Shown: positions 40,778-48,606 of the stretch, one piece after another
Numbering within the stretch: the stretch's first letter is position 1
How the letters are laid out: every line of letters begins with the position of its first letter
The notes under the pieces: generated by a model
Database searches by the model: none
The model's input: only the letters and a program-made list of their open reading frames with translations
What the model was told of the DNA's origin: nothing
Made by a program: the position numbers and the translations under genes
Origin: Siphonobacter curvatus
Lineage (GTDB): Bacteria > Bacteroidota > Bacteroidia > Cytophagales > Spirosomataceae
Assembly (NCBI RefSeq): GCF_002943425.1
Contig: NZ_PTRA01000012.1
Location: 1-48,743, forward strand
DNA: 48,743 nt
Direction: 5' to 3'

Positions 40778-42472
40778 ATGACCCAGATTCAGGAAACCAT
40801 TCGGCGTATTCAGGAGATTGCCCGCTATCTGCAAAGGCTGGAATCGGATGATGATGCTCTGTTTGCTGAACTGAATGCCATCGACAAAGCCGTGATTGCT
40901 CAGTTGCTGGAAGAGTACAAAGTCGTTGAAAAACAGTTCAAGCCTATTAAACTGCTCCGCTACGAAGTGCTGAATCAGTTGCAGGAAGAACGCCCGCCCC
41001 TGCGTGCAGAAGACGTGGATTTTTACCGCGAACGCATCGAACGCAGAGATACCGAATACTTTCAGAAGTACGGATTAAAAGTGGTTGAAGGGCTGGCAAA
41101 CTCCGAGCCGCGAGATTCGTTCAGTGTGTATCGCCGTCAGGGTAAAAGTCTGTACTTCCGGTTGTTGTACCCGATTTTTTACCGAAAACTGCAATCCAAT
41201 CTTATCAAGCCAGCCCTGCAGGAAATTACTACTGCTATTGCCGAAACGCTGGGCCTGAGTGAATACCGTACGCATACTGTCGATTTCCGGGGAAGCACCA
41301 ATTTTGGTTCGCTCGTATGCTGGCTAGCCTTATACCCGGCCCGCTTTCGCTCGCATCAGGAATGCCATCACCTGTTTCTGACCATCACGGCCGATGGATT
41401 AAAAGCTGGTTTATGGTCTGGGCTTACTAATAAGGCTTCTTTTGAAGGTTCCGTCCAGAACGTTCAATCCTACGAAACGGCGGTAGAGTTCTTGAAACGA
41501 TTGCGTAGCGATTACTACGTATTCAATCAGGAAGGAAAAACGCCTAAGAAATCCACAAAAAAAGCGGTTGTATCGACACCGGCCCCGGTCGTTGCCGAAC
41601 CCACACCAGCGTATCAGCCCCGACCTTATACCGCAGCGGACGCTTTGCAGGAATTATTTCTTTCGGAGGAACGCTTTCAGGAAATTCAGGATGCATTGGC
41701 GTACAAGCAAAATTTGATTTTGCAGGGGCCTCCCGGGGTGGGGAAAACCTTTGTCGCCAAACGGCTTGCCTATACATTACTGGGTGCTCGGGACGAAAGC
41801 CGTATTGAAACGATTCAGTTTCACCAGTCGTACGCTTACGAAGATTTCATGCAGGGACTACGACCCGATGGAGCGGGTAATTTTTATTTGCGAAACGGCG
41901 TATTTTACGAATTCTGTAAGCGAGCTGGGCAGTCTGACCAACCCTTCGTATTCATTATCGACGAAATCAACCGAGGCAACTTAAGCCGAATTTTTGGGGA
42001 ATTGTTTCAATTGATGGAAAGCGATAAACGAGGCCCTGCTCACGCCATTACGCTGACCTATTCGGAAGAACGCTTTTTCGTACCCGCCAATGTCTATCTG
42101 ATTGGGACCATGAATACCGCCGACCGCTCATTGGCTCTGGTAGATTACGCCCTGCGGAGACGTTTTGCCTTCATCGAGTTAGCTCCAGCCTTTGGTGTCA
42201 AGTTTCAAGCGTTACTAGAAAAGGAAGGTCTATCCACGGAGTTTATCCACATTTTAGTGAATAAATTGGAGTTTATCAACAAAGTTATCCACAATGATCG
42301 CAATCTAGGCAGTGGATATCTCATTGGTCATAGTTACTTCACCCATCCGCAAATGCCCGAAAAAGAATGGTTCCTACGCATCATTCGACTGGAGATTGCT
42401 CCGCTATTGCGAGAATACTGGTTTGACGAACCGGATCAGGCGGAAGAACAAATTCAGCGGCTATTGGCATAA
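40778..42472 (+). CDS. McrB-type AAA+ ATPase
   Basis: 564 residues. The N-terminal 60 residues are a predicted coiled coil; residues 90-250 form an unassigned domain (LYPARFRSHQECHHLFLTIT, GLKAGLWSGLTNK) that vaguely resembles the MrcB N-terminal domain. A Pro/Lys-rich linker follows at 255-285. The AAA+ module has Walker A GPPGVGKT (317-324), Walker B FIIDEINRGNLSRIFGELFQ with Asp395/Glu396, sensor Asn446 in GTMNTADRS, and Arg460-462 in ALRRRFAFIEL. These are the signatures of McrB-like GTPases/ATPases of the AAA_5 class. No McrC endonuclease is adjacent. It takes the place a MoxR ATPase usually has in this cluster. Confidence 0.85.
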   Translation: MTQIQETIRRIQEIARYLQRLESDDDALFAELNAIDKAVIAQLLEEYKVVEKQFKPIKLLRYEVLNQLQEERPPLRAEDVDFYRERIERRDTEYFQKYGLKVVEGLANSEPRDSFSVYRRQGKSLYFRLLYPIFYRKLQSNLIKPALQEITTAIAETLGLSEYRTHTVDFRGSTNFGSLVCWLALYPARFRSHQECHHLFLTITADGLKAGLWSGLTNKASFEGSVQNVQSYETAVEFLKRLRSDYYVFNQEGKTPKKSTKKAVVSTPAPVVAEPTPAYQPRPYTAADALQELFLSEERFQEIQDALAYKQNLILQGPPGVGKTFVAKRLAYTLLGARDESRIETIQFHQSYAYEDFMQGLRPDGAGNFYLRNGVFYEFCKRAGQSDQPFVFIIDEINRGNLSRIFGELFQLMESDKRGPAHAITLTYSEERFFVPANVYLIGTMNTADRSLALVDYALRRRFAFIELAPAFGVKFQALLEKEGLSTEFIHILVNKLEFINKVIHNDRNLGSGYLIGHSYFTHPQMPEKEWFLRIIRLEIAPLLREYWFDEPDQAEEQIQRLLA

Positions 42473-42617
42473 TTTCACAAAATTCTATTTGGCAGGCCGG
42501 GGGGAAACCCCGAATTTTGTCCTCGTTTTATTAAAAACGATTTACTGTTACGCAGGCGGTGGTTTTCAGGCAAGAGGCTGCTGGAAAGACGGAACGGTAA
42601 ATTGAAAACTTATTCGG

Positions 42618-43916
42618 ATGAAACTATATTCCACCAAGCACCAGAGTCCTGACGTTAGCTTAGAAGAGGCTGTTTTTCGTGGGTTGCCCCCCGATAATGG
42701 GTTGTACATGCCCGAATATATTCCGACCCTTCCGCTTTCATTTTTTGAAACGATTCAGGATTTATCACTATCCGAGATTGCGTTGGAAGTATCCAAGGCT
42801 TTAATTGGCGATGACATTCCCGAAGCCGACCTCAAACGCATCATCGATCAGGCCATTACGTTCGATGCTCCGGTAGTAGCGGTGGAACCTGATACGTACG
42901 TGCTCGAATTATTCCATGGGCCTTCCATGGCCTTCAAGGATTTTGGGGCTCGTTTCATGGCGGCATTGATGTCCTATTTTCTGGAAAAATCGGCCAAGGA
43001 AATTCATATTCTCGTAGCTACCTCTGGTGATACGGGCGGAGCCGTTGCTCAAGGGTTTTACCAAACTCCGGGCGTTAAGGTAACGATCTTGTACCCCCGT
43101 GGAAAGGTCTCTGACATTCAGGAGAAACAATTGACCACCCTCGGAGCCAACGTTACGGCGTTGGAAGTAGAAGGTACTTTTGACGATTGCCAGCGATTGG
43201 TGAAAGAAGCATTTTTGGATGCTGATTTACGGGCGAAATTTAACTTAGCTTCAGCTAACTCAATTAATATCAGTCGTTTAATTCCCCAGGCGTTCTATTA
43301 TTTTAATGCATACGCTCGGCTGAAGCACTTAGGGAAGCCCCTCGTATTCAGTGTGCCGAGTGGAAACTTTGGCAACCTGTCGGCGGGAATCATTGCCTAC
43401 CGCATGGGTCTGCCCGTACGTAAGTTTATCGCGGCGACAAATAGTAATCACGTGGTCCCCGACTATTTGTCAACGGGCGTATTTGAGCCCAAACCTTCAC
43501 AGGAAACTATTTCGAACGCGATGGATGTGGGTAATCCCAGTAACTTCCCGCGTTTACTGCTCCTAAGCGGCGGTGAATGGGAAACCGCTAAGGATTTGAT
43601 AACGGGCATCTGGTACGACGACGCACAAACGCAGGATGCCATTCGCCACGCCTACGATTCGACGGCTTATTTGCTCTGTCCGCATACGGCCATTGCATAT
43701 CAAGGACTAAAAGACACGGTAGCCGGGATGGAGGAAGAGGTAACGGGCGTATTCTTATCTACGGCTCATTACGCGAAGTTTCTGCCTACCATGGAGGCGA
43801 CGCTTGGTACTACACTACCCGTTCCTGAACGATTGGCTGAATTACTCGACAAGACTAAGGAAGCTATTCCCATGAGCAGCAATTTTGCTGACTTTAAAGC
43901 TTACTTACTAAGTTAA
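42618..43916 (+). CDS. thrC: Threonine synthase
   Basis: 432 residues. Converts O-phosphohomoserine to threonine with pyridoxal phosphate. The cofactor Lys is Lys107 in SMAFKDFGARF, and the phosphate-binding loop is ATSGDTGGAV. Other family blocks are ILYPRGKVSDIQEKQLTT, SANSINISRLIPQ and VPSGNFGNLSAG. The N-terminal MKLYSTKHQSPDVSLEEAV domain marks the longer form of threonine synthase. Only thrC is here; thrA/thrB are outside the window. It has its own terminator, and a 145-base gap from the AAA+ gene suggests a separate transcript. Confidence 0.97.
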   Translation: MKLYSTKHQSPDVSLEEAVFRGLPPDNGLYMPEYIPTLPLSFFETIQDLSLSEIALEVSKALIGDDIPEADLKRIIDQAITFDAPVVAVEPDTYVLELFHGPSMAFKDFGARFMAALMSYFLEKSAKEIHILVATSGDTGGAVAQGFYQTPGVKVTILYPRGKVSDIQEKQLTTLGANVTALEVEGTFDDCQRLVKEAFLDADLRAKFNLASANSINISRLIPQAFYYFNAYARLKHLGKPLVFSVPSGNFGNLSAGIIAYRMGLPVRKFIAATNSNHVVPDYLSTGVFEPKPSQETISNAMDVGNPSNFPRLLLLSGGEWETAKDLITGIWYDDAQTQDAIRHAYDSTAYLLCPHTAIAYQGLKDTVAGMEEEVTGVFLSTAHYAKFLPTMEATLGTTLPVPERLAELLDKTKEAIPMSSNFADFKAYLLS

Positions 43917-43935
43917 TCTTTTACTTGCTTTCTAT

Positions 43936-43970
43936 AAAAAGGGCCAAACGGAAGACGTTTGGCCCTTTTT
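43936..43970 (+). terminator. Terminator of thrC
   Basis: AAAAAGGGCCAAACG and CGTTTGGCCCTTTTT arms around GAAGA. Confidence 0.92.
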
Positions 43971-44148
43971 AGTTTAATGGTTTTTAGAAAGATCGTGTAT
44001 AGTAGTCAACGTAACGGTGTTATATACGGAGGAATATTGGGATTTTATTTCCCCTGTTTTTAGGTTGATATCCGTTTGGTATCGGTTTTTAACCGGTATA
44101 GTCATCTAAAATGCCTTCAACGCATTTAAACATATCCACAACCGTCAA

Positions 44149-44269
44149 CCAACCTTTAAAGACAAAGTACTTCAACCTGAATAATTGAATTTATAACCAA
44201 CCTGCGTTACCATCAACTTATTATTACCGAGTGTCAACCTATCACTTAAAATTATTCCAACCTGCGTTA
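44149..44269 (+). repeat. Five spaced (C/T)CAACCT elements upstream of a lipoprotein gene
   Basis: Copies start at 44149, 44172, 44197, 44234 and 44257, with spacings of 23, 25, 37 and 23 bases. Two of them are extended to the identical 13-mer CCAACCTGCGTTA (44197 and 44257). A sixth, CCAACCTGA, lies at 45168, after the next gene. Together they look like repeated binding sites. The region between thrC and 44149 holds an imperfect hairpin (TATCGGTT/AACCGGTA) near 44081 but no gene. Confidence 0.4.
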
Positions 44270-44274
44270 TTGCC

Positions 44275-44751
44275 ATGAAAAAAAGTTTGATTGCCCTTAG
44301 TACCGCTTTAGCATTAGGAATGTTCACGCTGACCTCCTGCGAAGAAAAACCGAAGAGTGCCGAAGAGAGCTTAGCTGATGCTAAACAAGAAGCACGCGAA
44401 GAGAAAGCGGAAATTAATGAAGACTTACAGGAAGCAAAAAATGACGCGTCTGAGAAACGGGCGGAAGTAAACGCCGAGCTGAAAGAAGAAGAACGTGAGT
44501 TTCTTGCTAAAATGGAAGCCCAACGCGACAATATCGATGCTGAATTGAAGCAAATCGACGCGAAGCTGGACAACGCTAAAGGCGAAGAGAAAGCCCGCTG
44601 GGAAGCTCGGAAAGATCGGCTCGAAAAGCGAAAAGATAAAATCGACGAAAACATGACCGAACTGAAAGGTGGTCTGAAACGCGATTGGAAATCCTTCAAA
44701 GCAGACGTTGACAAAACGTTTGATGACATCAAAAGAGATTTGAAGAACTAA
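44275..44751 (+). CDS. Coiled-coil lipoprotein, 158 aa
   Basis: Lipoprotein signal with lipobox (LTSCEE, Cys22). The rest is almost wholly helical and highly charged, with heptad-like Ala/Glu/Lys repeats (ESLADAKQEAREEKAEINED, EKRAEVNAELKEEEREFLAK, KQIDAKLDNAKGEEKARWEA). The ending DWKSFKADVDKTFDDIKRDL is a typical amphipathic finish. Such proteins are often stress-related envelope proteins. The next gene codes a similarly helical YtxH-like protein 45 bases on. Specific function unknown. Confidence 0.8.
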   Translation: MKKSLIALSTALALGMFTLTSCEEKPKSAEESLADAKQEAREEKAEINEDLQEAKNDASEKRAEVNAELKEEEREFLAKMEAQRDNIDAELKQIDAKLDNAKGEEKARWEARKDRLEKRKDKIDENMTELKGGLKRDWKSFKADVDKTFDDIKRDLKN

Positions 44752-44796
44752 CGAATAGACCTCCTAACGGGGTTATATCATCCAAAATATTCAACA

Positions 44797-45159
44797 ATGG
44801 CTAATAAAAGTCTTTTAGGATTTGCCGCTGCCGGAGCTGTAGGGGTACTAATCGGAATCATCGTTGCTCCTGAAAGTGGCAACAAAAACGTTAAAAAAAT
44901 CAAACGTTTCGTTAACGATTGGGCTAGCAAAATGCTCGACGAAATCGAAGCAGGCAAGAGCTCCCTGGGTGAATTCGCTGATGAAGCCGAAGAGAAAGCT
45001 TATGAGCTGAAAGGCAGAGCCAAAGCAAAAGTAGAGGATTTCAAAGATAGTGCGTATGAACTGAAGGGTGAAGCAGCTGCCAAAGCAGAAGACTTCGCTG
45101 ATGAAGTAAAACAAACGTACTCAGACGTCCAAAGCGAAACCAAACGGTCATTCTCGTAA
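44797..45159 (+). CDS. YtxH-like protein, 120 aa
   Basis: An N-terminal membrane helix (LLGFAAAGAVGVLIGIIVAP) with the characteristic APESG just after it, then a long charged helix containing an approximate repeat (AYELKGRAKAKVEDF, AYELKGEAAAKAEDF). That is the YtxH general-stress-protein pattern. The tail would sit in the cytoplasm. It follows the coiled-coil lipoprotein on the same strand and probably shares its transcript. Confidence 0.85.
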   Translation: MANKSLLGFAAAGAVGVLIGIIVAPESGNKNVKKIKRFVNDWASKMLDEIEAGKSSLGEFADEAEEKAYELKGRAKAKVEDFKDSAYELKGEAAAKAEDFADEVKQTYSDVQSETKRSFS

Positions 45160-45190
45160 GCGTTTATCCAACCTGAACTTTTGCTATAAA

Positions 45191-45240
45191 TGCCCAATAA
45201 AAAATCCGGTAAGGCTACTTACCGGATTTTTTGTTGGGCA
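45191..45240. terminator. Long two-tier bidirectional terminator
   Basis: Inner hairpin AAAAAATCCGGTAAG/CTTACCGGATTTTTT, extended by an outer stem TGCCCAA/TTGGGCA. It separates the convergent YtxH-like and TonB-receptor genes. Confidence 0.9.
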
Positions 45241-45248
45241 GCATTAAA

Positions 45249-47654
45249 CTAGAATTTGATGCCTACACCCAGCAAAACGTTGAAACCAGCTTGAGGGTAG
45301 TAGTAATTTTCAGTAGTCAACTGTCCTTCAGAAACGTAACTGAAGGTATAACCATTGGATTCGTAGAGTCGATTGAAAACGTTATTTAGTAATAGACTCA
45401 CGTTAATTTCCTTGACGAACTTGGGCTTGATGCTGTAAATAGTGCGAATGTCGTTCGTAAAATAGCCGTTGAGTTTTCGACCTTCATCCTGCGTATTATC
45501 CAAATACTGCTTTCCTACGTACTTGGCCAACCATCCCAGCTCCAGGTTTTTGATTGGTTTCCAGAGTAGTTGTCCGCCAAAAATTACGTTCGGTGAGAAA
45601 GAGATGTCCGTATTTCTGGAAATTTGCTCCTGTTGCGTCTCGTCATCATAATTATCGTAGTACGAACGGAATTCTTTGATTTTATTCCGGCTAAAGGTAG
45701 CATTGGCGTTCAAGGTCAAGGTTTTAGCGATCTGATAACCGCCTTCTACTTCCAGACCCATCCGATAACTCTTGCCCGCGTTGGTGCGGGTGGGACTGCC
45801 CACATCGTTAAGTTTACCCGTCAGTACCAGCTGGTTTTTGTAGTTCATGTAATAGCCATTAACCGTGAAAGCCAGTTTGCCTGCCTGTAAACGATAACCT
45901 GCTTCCCAGTCTTGAAGCTGTTCAGCTTTTGGGCGACTTTGGGCCGTTGATTGCGTAAAGTCGTCACGGTTCGGTTCCCGGTTAGCTACGCTGAATGAAG
46001 CGTACGCCGAGTGCTGTTCGCTAATCTGGTAATTCAAACCCAGTTTAGGATTAAAGAAATTCAGATCCGCCTGTTGCTGTACATTTTGCAATTGACTGTT
46101 AATTCCCAGAAAATCGTAGTGAACCCGGCGAATCTGAGCGTCTGCGAAAACGTTCAAGCCTTCCGTCAACTGGTAATACGCTTTAGCGTATAAGTTGAAG
46201 TCGGTTTTAGTCGCATCATCCTCGTAGTACCGCGTACGAATGTTGGAGTTGCTGGCAAAGCGAGCCCAGATGATTTCACCAAAGTGCTTACCCGTATAAC
46301 GATTCCAACCTCCACCAATATTTACCTTGAGCTTCTTAAAGGAATCATAGTCGAGCGAGAATACCGTTCCGTAAAAATCATTGTCAAGCCATTTGCGGCG
46401 GATGAGCGTAGTCGTATCAACGGTAACCCCGCCAATGACGACCGGAGCTAGTCCATACTTATTGAGTTTTTCGCCGGGTTTATATTCTTCATAATAGCCA
46501 CGTCCCTTCGTATAGTGAAGGTTGAAGTTGAAGGTCCAGTTACGGGAAAGCTGATGCGAACTCAGTAACTGGTAATTATCCTGCTGGTAGTTATCGGTCT
46601 GGTTGTCGTACGTAAAACTATTGTAGGTACGATTCGTCTTTAACAAATATTCCGGCACGCCATTCCAGGCCTGATACGTTTTCTCAATGCCGGAAAAAAT
46701 GTTAATCCGTACAAAGGACTTTTTTCCAAAATACGCTCCCGACAAGTAAAACGATTTAAGGTTGGAAGAAGCCCGATCTACGTAACCATCCGAGGTCAGT
46801 CTGGACAGACGGGCATCTACGGTAAATTTTCCGTTAATGAGTCCCGTACCCGCCAGTACGTTATTTTTCAATGTATTAAAAGAACCCACGCTGTGATTGG
46901 TTTCAGCATAGGCATCTTTCCGAAATTCATTCGTCTGGACGTTTACCGTCGCCCCAAAAGCTCCGGCTCCATTGGTCGATGTACCCACGCCGCGTTGGAT
47001 CTGAATGCTGGTTGTACTGCTCGCAAAATCGGGCATGTTAACCCAAAAGAGCCCCTGACTCTCGGCATCATTGTAAGGAATGCCGTTGAGGGTTACATTA
47101 ATCCGAGTTGCGTCGGAGCCACGAATCCGAAAGCCGGTATAACCAATGCCCGCTCCGGCGTCGCTAGTCGTTACTAGTGAGGGTTGAAAATTGAGAAGTA
47201 CGGGTAAATCCTGACCCAAATTCTGTTTCTGAATTTCTTCGCCTCCTACATTCGTATACGCCATTCCGGTACGCTGGTTGGCCCGAGTCGCGGATACTAC
47301 TACTTCATCTGCGGTAAACGAACTACGTACCAGAGCAATACGCAACGGCTGCGTAGCAGTCAGGTCAATACGCTGTTTTTCATAGCCTACGTAGCTGATT
47401 TCAAGCGTCGTCACCTGATCAGGTAGATTGCTTAATGAGAAGCTCCCATCCGTTTTCGTGGTTACGCCTCTTCGCGTTCCAACTGCCTGTACACTAGCTC
47501 CGGGCAGGGGCTGACCGTCCGACGCGTCCGTTACTGTACCCGATGCATTTTTCTGAGCAAACGAATACAGCGAAGAAAGTAATAGGAAAAAAAGTAGAAA
47601 ACCTTTACCCAAAAAATGGGGCAGTTTTACTGCGTGAGTAAAGCTTGTATGCAT
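45249..47654 (-). CDS. TonB-dependent receptor, probable thiamin uptake
   Basis: 801 residues from ATG 47652-47654, the start that gives a signal peptide (ends YSFAQ); the open frame extends 51 codons further, but that part is the riboswitch leader. A carboxypeptidase-regulatory-like domain (about 37-120, ASGTVTDASDGQPLPGASV) is followed by the plug (EIQKQNLGQDLPVLLNFQPS, GFRIRGSDATRINVTLNG, IQIQRGVGTSTNGAGAFGAT) and a 22-strand barrel whose last strand ends in a C-terminal Phe (GVGIKF). A TPP riboswitch upstream points to thiamin, its phosphates or precursors as the substrate. No inner-membrane thiamin transporter is in the window. Confidence 0.93.
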   Translation of the reverse strand: MHTSFTHAVKLPHFLGKGFLLFFLLLSSLYSFAQKNASGTVTDASDGQPLPGASVQAVGTRRGVTTKTDGSFSLSNLPDQVTTLEISYVGYEKQRIDLTATQPLRIALVRSSFTADEVVVSATRANQRTGMAYTNVGGEEIQKQNLGQDLPVLLNFQPSLVTTSDAGAGIGYTGFRIRGSDATRINVTLNGIPYNDAESQGLFWVNMPDFASSTTSIQIQRGVGTSTNGAGAFGATVNVQTNEFRKDAYAETNHSVGSFNTLKNNVLAGTGLINGKFTVDARLSRLTSDGYVDRASSNLKSFYLSGAYFGKKSFVRINIFSGIEKTYQAWNGVPEYLLKTNRTYNSFTYDNQTDNYQQDNYQLLSSHQLSRNWTFNFNLHYTKGRGYYEEYKPGEKLNKYGLAPVVIGGVTVDTTTLIRRKWLDNDFYGTVFSLDYDSFKKLKVNIGGGWNRYTGKHFGEIIWARFASNSNIRTRYYEDDATKTDFNLYAKAYYQLTEGLNVFADAQIRRVHYDFLGINSQLQNVQQQADLNFFNPKLGLNYQISEQHSAYASFSVANREPNRDDFTQSTAQSRPKAEQLQDWEAGYRLQAGKLAFTVNGYYMNYKNQLVLTGKLNDVGSPTRTNAGKSYRMGLEVEGGYQIAKTLTLNANATFSRNKIKEFRSYYDNYDDETQQEQISRNTDISFSPNVIFGGQLLWKPIKNLELGWLAKYVGKQYLDNTQDEGRKLNGYFTNDIRTIYSIKPKFVKEINVSLLLNNVFNRLYESNGYTFSYVSEGQLTTENYYYPQAGFNVLLGVGIKF

Positions 47655-47682
47655 GGTCGTATAGCTACGACAGGCTAAGGGG

Positions 47683-47704
47683 CTGAAGCCCGTCCGGGTT
47701 TCAG
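47683..47704 (-). promoter_or_regulatory. Hairpin between riboswitch and start codon
   Basis: Minus-strand CTGAAACCCG/CGGGCTTCAG with one mismatch, followed by CCCCTT. Another small stem TCGTA/TACGA lies at 47657-47670 next to the ATG. Together they may form the expression platform, acting at translation since no T-run follows. Confidence 0.45.
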
Positions 47705-47759
47705 TACATAAATGGATAAGAGTATTGATGCTGGGATAATCCGAAGAAATACAAGTTTT

Positions 47760-47859
47760 CAGACTATCTACGCTTCCCTTCGACGGCATTATCCGTGGCA
47801 GGTTCAATGGGTATGATCTCAGCCCGTTAGGTAGGGCACCCCTTTATGCGATCAGTCTG
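47760..47859 (-). promoter_or_regulatory. TPP (THI-box) riboswitch
   Basis: Read on the minus strand, it contains the conserved blocks in order: GGGGTGCC, GGCTGAGATCATACCC, GAACCTG, GGATAATGCCGTCG and GGGAAGCG. An outer stem CAGACT/AGTCTG closes it. These are the diagnostic thiamin-pyrophosphate aptamer sequences, located about 105 bases before the TonB receptor start. Confidence 0.95.
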
Positions 47860-47860
47860 A

Positions 47861-47868
47861 CAAAGGTA
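47861..47868 (-). promoter_or_regulatory. Candidate -7 box for the riboswitch transcript
   Basis: Minus strand TACCTTTG (exact TANNTTTG), placed so that transcription begins right at the riboswitch. The TTTG -33 box is not evident. Confidence 0.5.
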
Positions 47869-47994
47869 GGCGTTTGAGAAGGGATTTGATGACACGAGAA
47901 CTTAAAAAACAATTTTTATCGAAAGAATAAAAGCCGTTCCAACCCTTTAAATCGAAATTGGGTCTTTACAAGGTCCTCCATACCTTTATCTATC

Positions 47995-48531
47995 ATGAAA
48001 GTACTCACTATGCTGGGTTTTATGGTGATGGCTGCTTTCCTAGGCATCACGTTAGCATCCACGCAACAGCAACTGCAACCCATCAACACTGTATTGGGCG
48101 ATGAAAGCTTCATTGCCACTTATGGCCGTAAACCTGATTTGAGAACCCCGCAGTCGCTTCGTATTGAAACGCATTTAGCGTACGTAGAAGACAAGTTGCG
48201 ACAAAGCTCTGTAACCCATCTGCCCGCTCATCTCCAACAAAAACGCCAACGGTTATTAGACCTATTACAGCAATACAGGGAGGCTGGCAACTTTCCCCAA
48301 AGTGAGCCGAACGTAGGTCAATACAAACCCTGTTTTATGGATAAAAACGGTACCATTTGTGCGGTAGGCTACCTGATCGAGCAGACGGAAGGGCGAGCGA
48401 TCGCCGAACGTATCAACGCCCGGCATCCGTACGACTATATTCAGGACATGGATATGCCCGAAGTACAGGAATGGATAGAAAGCTCAGGACTAACGGAAGA
48501 AGAATATGAAATGATTCAAACCAGTCATTAG
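47995..48531 (+). CDS. Secreted protein of unknown function with a CAVGYLIE motif
   Basis: 178 residues with an N-terminal hydrophobic segment (VLTMLGFMVMAAFLGITLA), probably a signal peptide. A helical region (LRIETHLAYVEDKLRQSSVT) is followed by the core PCFMDKNGTICAVGYLIEQT with two cysteines seven residues apart, and a charged helical tail. I recall the pattern, in which a Cys precedes AVGYL(I/L), from small secreted proteins of unknown function in Bacteroidota and other phyla. The two Cys may form a disulfide. It is divergent from the TonB receptor and monocistronic. Confidence 0.75.
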   Translation: MKVLTMLGFMVMAAFLGITLASTQQQLQPINTVLGDESFIATYGRKPDLRTPQSLRIETHLAYVEDKLRQSSVTHLPAHLQQKRQRLLDLLQQYREAGNFPQSEPNVGQYKPCFMDKNGTICAVGYLIEQTEGRAIAERINARHPYDYIQDMDMPEVQEWIESSGLTEEEYEMIQTSH

Positions 48532-48552
48532 GATCAGGTTTAGTAACGGAAT

Positions 48553-48586
48553 AAAAAAAGCCCACTTGTTGAAAGTGGGCTTTTTT
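48553..48586. terminator. Bidirectional terminator
   Basis: AAAAAAGCCCACTT pairs with AAGTGGGCTTTTTT; it lies between the convergent 47995 gene and the OmpA-type gene at the right edge. Confidence 0.9.
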
Positions 48587-48606
48587 AGTATAGAAAAATC
48601 CAGTGC

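Noticed and set aside
40778-42472. McrBC restriction system
   Set aside because: No McrC-type nuclease is adjacent; the next gene is threonine synthase and the operon partners are membrane proteins.
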